Positions 60,813-64,000 of a stretch of DNA of 64,000 bases are shown one piece after another. The stretch spans positions 2,604,001-2,668,000 of the forward strand of contig NZ_JACHMY010000001.1 of assembly GCF_014205135.1 (NCBI RefSeq), in the 5' to 3' direction. Under the pieces are notes generated by a model. The model was given only the letters and a program-made list of their open reading frames with translations, did not search any database and was not told the DNA's origin. Each line of letters opens with the position of its first letter. Position 1 is the stretch's first letter. The translations under genes were made by a program, and so were the position numbers. Source of the stretch: Kribbella italica. Lineage in GTDB: Bacteria; Actinomycetota; Actinomycetes; Propionibacteriales; Kribbellaceae.

Positions 60813-61783
60813 GCGCCGGCCTCCGTTCGTTCCGTACGGCGTCCGCGCGGCGCCCGATGGACGCGCAGCTTGGGATTGATGATCTCGTCGAGACTGAAGT
60901 TGATCAGGGACAGTCCCGCCCCCAGCGCCGCGATCATCAGCCCCGGCGGCGCGAACCACCACCAGGCACCGAACAACAGGGCCTGCCCGTTGCCGGCGTT
61001 CGCCAGCATCGTGCCCCAGGTCAGCGAACCCGTCGCGCCGATGCCCACGAACGACAGCCCGGCCTCGGCGAGGATCGCGCCGACGATGCCGAACACGAAG
61101 CCCGACGACATCACCGGCAGCAGGTTGGGCAGGATCTCCACACCGATCACCCGCCACGGGCGTTCGCCGGCGACCCGGCTGGCCAGCACGTAGTCGCGGT
61201 TGCGCAGGGACAGGGTCTGCGCCCTGAGAACGCGGGCACCGGCGGCCCACCCGGTCAGCCCGAGCACCAGGATGATGAGCACGACGGACTTGTTCTGCAC
61301 GTAGCTGGCAATCACGATCACCAGGGGCAGACCCGGGATGACCAGCATCACGTTCGACAGCAGTGAGCACACCTCGTCGACCACACCGCCGAGGTAGGCG
61401 CCGAGAATACCCACGACAGCGGACAGAACGAGCACCATCAACGCCACCGCGACACCGATCACCAGCGACCCACGGGTCGAGTAGGCGAGCTGGGCGAACA
61501 CGTCCTGACCGATCTGCGTCGTACCGAGCAAGTGCTCCGCGCTCGGCGCGCTCAGCCCGACGTCGTCGATCGCGCGCGGATCCTGGACGAACAGCGGCGC
61601 GATCACCCCGAAGAGCACCGTGGCCACGACGATCGCGGAGCCGATCACGAACTTTGCCGTCAGCAACCTCCGCCAGGCGAATCCGTTGGTCGCCGTCGAC
61701 GGACCCGGCGATCCCACCGCTGAGCCGTCCACGGCCCCGTCGGGCTGGCGGTCGGCCGCCGCCGTCATCGTTTCGGGAATCAT
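60809..61783 (-). CDS. Oligosaccharide/oligopeptide ABC importer permease (OppC-like)
   Basis: 324 residues. OppC features: cytoplasmic N-terminal tail, first helix FVIGSAIVVATVLFGVIAPLFV, LLGTTQIGQDVFAQLAYSTRGSLVIGV, and EAA-like loop YVLASRVAGERPWRVIGVEILPNLLPV, then GLSFVGIGATGSLTWGTMLA. Ten bp after OppB. The N-terminal 40 residues are a Gly/Pro/Ala-rich linker. Confidence 0.92.
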   Translation of the reverse strand: MIPETMTAAADRQPDGAVDGSAVGSPGPSTATNGFAWRRLLTAKFVIGSAIVVATVLFGVIAPLFVQDPRAIDDVGLSAPSAEHLLGTTQIGQDVFAQLAYSTRGSLVIGVAVALMVLVLSAVVGILGAYLGGVVDEVCSLLSNVMLVIPGLPLVIVIASYVQNKSVVLIILVLGLTGWAAGARVLRAQTLSLRNRDYVLASRVAGERPWRVIGVEILPNLLPVMSSGFVFGIVGAILAEAGLSFVGIGATGSLTWGTMLANAGNGQALLFGAWWWFAPPGLMIAALGAGLSLINFSLDEIINPKLRVHRAPRGRRTERTEAGA

Positions 61784-61793
61784 CAGCGCCTCC

Positions 61794-62783
61794 TCACTCC
61801 GCCCGCGCGCGGGTCCGCGGATCGATGAACTGGTACAGCAGATCGACGATCAGGTTGGCGCCCAGCACCGCGATGGTGATCACCAGGAACAGCCCCTGCA
61901 TCAGGGCGTAGTCGTTGTTCTGTACGGCGAGCAGGAACGCGTTGCCGATCCCCGGGTAGGAGAACACCTGCTCCATCACCACCGAGCCGGCCACGACGAA
62001 CCCCAGCGAGATGGCGAAGCCGGCCAGCGAGGGCAGCGCCGCGTTCCGGGCGGCGTACGTGATCATGATCCGCAGCGGACTCAGGCCCTTGGCCTCGGCC
62101 GTGATGACGTAGTCCTCCGACAGCGTGGAGACCATCATGTTGCGCATGCCCAGGATCCACGCCCCGATCGAACTGATCACGATCGTCAGCGCGGGCAGGA
62201 ACCCGTGGTACAGAGCGCTGCCGACGAAGGCCCAGGACAGCCCCGGGGTCGTACTGCGGACGTCGTACCCACCACCGAGCGGGAACACCCCGGCGGTGAC
62301 GGACAGCAGATAGACCAGGACCAGCGCGAGCCAGAAGTACGGCAACGAGTTGAGCACCGTGGTCGACGGGATGAGCGAGTCGACCCAGGTGCCGCGGCGC
62401 CACCCCGCGATGGTGCCGAGCACCATCCCGACCGCGAAGGTGATGACCGTGGTCAGCCCGACCAGCGCCAGGGTCCAGGGCAGTGCCGACCCGATCACGG
62501 TCACCACCGGCGTCGGGAAGTAGGTGACCGAAACCCCGAGATCGCCGCTGCCCAGACTGTGCAGGTAGTCGACGTACTGCCGCCACAGCGACACCGACGA
62601 GTCGGCACCGAACAGCAGTTCCAGAGAGCGCCGGGTCTCCGGCGCGACGGGGCCCTGGATGGCCAGTTTGCCCAGCAGGATATCGACCGGATTACCTGGC
62701 AGCAGGCGGGGAATGGCGAAGTTGAGAGTGACCGCGACGAACAACGCGACCAGGTAGAAGACGAGCTTCCTGACGATCTGCAC
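61794..62783 (-). CDS. Oligosaccharide/oligopeptide ABC importer permease (OppB-like)
   Basis: 329 residues. First helix KLVFYLVALFVAVTLNFAIPRLLPGNP is the OppB/DppB start, with a large external loop to about 95, then helices and the EAA-like loop YVITAEAKGLSPLRIMITYAARNAALPSL. VVAGSVVMEQVFSYPGIGNAFLLAVQNNDYALMQGLFLVI and the C-terminal DPRTRARAE are characteristic. Three bp after the binding-protein stop. Confidence 0.92.
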   Translation of the reverse strand: MQIVRKLVFYLVALFVAVTLNFAIPRLLPGNPVDILLGKLAIQGPVAPETRRSLELLFGADSSVSLWRQYVDYLHSLGSGDLGVSVTYFPTPVVTVIGSALPWTLALVGLTTVITFAVGMVLGTIAGWRRGTWVDSLIPSTTVLNSLPYFWLALVLVYLLSVTAGVFPLGGGYDVRSTTPGLSWAFVGSALYHGFLPALTIVISSIGAWILGMRNMMVSTLSEDYVITAEAKGLSPLRIMITYAARNAALPSLAGFAISLGFVVAGSVVMEQVFSYPGIGNAFLLAVQNNDYALMQGLFLVITIAVLGANLIVDLLYQFIDPRTRARAE

Positions 62784-62786
62784 GGT

Positions 62787-64000
62787 TCACTTCACCGGCT
62801 GCAGCCGCAGGAGTGTCTGCGCTGCGCCGGCCCCACCAGGGCTGCCGTGGGCGTAGGCGTCCTGCTCGCTGGGCCAGCCGGTGTACTTGGCGGAGCTGTG
62901 CAAGCCGAAACTGGGGTTGTCGACGATGGGCACGTACGGCAGGTCCGGCACGACCTTCGCCTGGATCTTCGCGTACTGCGCGGCCTTCTCGGCGACGTCC
63001 TGCGTCCCGCCGGCGGCCTTGATCGCAGCATCGACCTCGGGGTCGGAGAACTTCGCCACGTTGCCGTACGGGTTGCCGGACTTACCGACCGGCGTGGCCT
63101 GCTTGGAGTTGAAGATCGTGTTGTACGGGTAGTAGAGATCGGCGACCGGTCCCTGGAAGACACCGTCGACGGTCACCTGGAACTTTCCCAGACCCCGCGC
63201 GCTGAGTACCTCGGCGTTGGCCTGCTGCTGCGGCTTGAACTCGATCCCGGCCTTCTGCACCTGCTGCTTCATGACATCGAGCGCCGCGATGTAGTCGGTG
63301 TAGCCCGCCGTCACCATGACGTCGATGCTCAGCCGCTGGCCGCCCTTGGCATAGATGCCGTCAGCCCCCAGACTCCAGCCGTCGGCCTCCAGCAGCGACT
63401 TCGCCTTGGCGGCATCCGGGGTCATCGGCAGGGGCGTGAACTGACTGGAGATCAGCTTGTCGTCGCGGCCGATCAGACCGAAGGTCGGCGAGACCTGCTT
63501 GCCGCGGCCGTAGTACGCGAGCTTGTTGACCTGCTCGCGATCGATGGCGGCCGAGATCGCCTGCCGCACGACCGGACTGGTCTGCGGCCCGGTGCACCCG
63601 AGCTTGGCGTTGGAGCAGGTGGTCAGGACGACCTGCTGGCTGCCGGAAGGGCTGTAAGTGATCTTCGGGAACGGCTTGAGCACCTTGTCGACGTCCGGAA
63701 TGAAGATACCGGCCCAGTCGAGCTCGCCCTTGAGCATCTTGTCGGTGGCGGCCTGGTTGCCCGACAGCGAGTACATCCGCATCCCCGGGACCTTGACGTC
63801 ACCGGCCTGCCGGAACGACTCGCTCTTGTCGAACAGGTACGACTGCGCGGTGAAGGTGCTCAGCTTCATCGGGCCGCTGCCGACCGGCTTGAGGTTCGGA
63901 TCGGTGGCGATGTTCTTCATCGCGGAGAAGGTTGCCTTGGGCACGATCCAGGTTCCGCCGAGCACGGTCGGCCCCTCGGCGAAGGCGGGCTTGGTGAAGG
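62787..64000 (-). CDS. Oligosaccharide/oligopeptide ABC importer substrate-binding protein (OppA-like), partial
   Basis: The C-terminal 404 residues are in the window; the N-terminus and promoter lie beyond the right edge. Family 5 binding-protein signatures: PVGSGPMKLSTFTAQSYLFDKSESF, DWAGIFIPDVDK, PVVRQAISAAIDREQVNKLAYYGRGKQVSPTFGLI, PDAAKAKSLLEADGWSLGADGIYAKGGQRLSIDVMV, and PYGNVAKFSDPEVDAAIKAAGG. Fold and neighbours suggest mannooligosaccharide binding, as in cellobiose/mannobiose members of the family, though peptide binding cannot be excluded from sequence alone. First gene seen of the mannan operon. Confidence 0.9.
   Translation of the reverse strand, partial: FTKPAFAEGPTVLGGTWIVPKATFSAMKNIATDPNLKPVGSGPMKLSTFTAQSYLFDKSESFRQAGDVKVPGMRMYSLSGNQAATDKMLKGELDWAGIFIPDVDKVLKPFPKITYSPSGSQQVVLTTCSNAKLGCTGPQTSPVVRQAISAAIDREQVNKLAYYGRGKQVSPTFGLIGRDDKLISSQFTPLPMTPDAAKAKSLLEADGWSLGADGIYAKGGQRLSIDVMVTAGYTDYIAALDVMKQQVQKAGIEFKPQQQANAEVLSARGLGKFQVTVDGVFQGPVADLYYPYNTIFNSKQATPVGKSGNPYGNVAKFSDPEVDAAIKAAGGTQDVAEKAAQYAKIQAKVVPDLPYVPIVDNPSFGLHSSAKYTGWPSEQDAYAHGSPGGAGAAQTLLRLQPVK

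Overview
The window is high-GC DNA (uniformly GC-rich third positions, many GTG starts, ATGA/GTGA stop-start overlaps, leaderless -10 boxes 7 nt before start codons). With actinobacterial markers (ECF sigma/RskA pair, class F sortase, DUF4397, QcrB with PDWY, LAL regulators, CUT1 sugar importers) it points to a soil actinomycete. Kribbella or a relative in the Propionibacteriales is my guess, made from general resemblance and not proven. I saw no rRNA, tRNA, CRISPR array, insertion sequence or phage gene. The last gene is cut by the right edge.

Region by region. 1-7936: small enzymes and regulators (YCII protein, zinc-ribbon protein, TetR plus secreted peptidase, methyltransferase, alpha/beta hydrolase divergent from a LysR regulator, autoregulated-looking TetR operon). 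8061-11032: DUF4397 surface protein, class F sortase, ECF sigma factor and RskA-type anti-sigma. 10994-13685: MarR repressor divergent from an MMPL exporter. 13741-16413: MerR regulator with a degenerate cobalamin-type sensor domain, then an orphan cytochrome b (qcrB). 16454-21874: LacI, ABC sugar importer and cytoplasmic sulfatase operon. 21945-30314: secreted esterase, then an amino-sugar operon (DUF4127, CUT1 importer, ROK kinase, NanE epimerase) divergent from a HutC-type GntR regulator with DasR-like operator boxes. 30324-33381: xylose/ribose-type importer. 33561-36613: second secreted peptidase, DUF1345 membrane protein, MerR. 36659-40955: another CUT1 importer with a LacI repressor. 41048-43341: DUF5996, flavoprotein and acetyltransferase with an SDR remnant. 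43557-49438: very large LuxR-family (LAL) regulator, ABC-2 exporter, hydrolase, DUF4260. 49738-52002: DHA2 multidrug exporter with TetR. 52014-64000: a mannan-utilisation operon of at least ten genes (OppABCDF-type importer, HTH-less LacI-like protein, GH5, GH2, GH28-like, GH26).

The main theme is carbohydrate acquisition: five carbohydrate or oligosaccharide ABC importers, each with its own enzymes or regulator. In the mannan operon a Tat-exported GH5 enzyme would cut mannan outside, the Opp-type importer would bring in oligosaccharides, and GH26 and the GH2 beta-mannosidase, both without signal peptides, would finish them inside. In the amino-sugar operon, imported N-acetylated sugar would be phosphorylated by the ROK kinase and epimerised by NanE towards GlcNAc-6-phosphate, whose product GlcN-6-phosphate is the known signal for DasR-type regulators. 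The strongest leads are the HTH-less LacI protein coupled to oppF, the DasR-like boxes at both ends of gntR, and the pairing of a cobalamin-sensor-like MerR protein with a lone qcrB.
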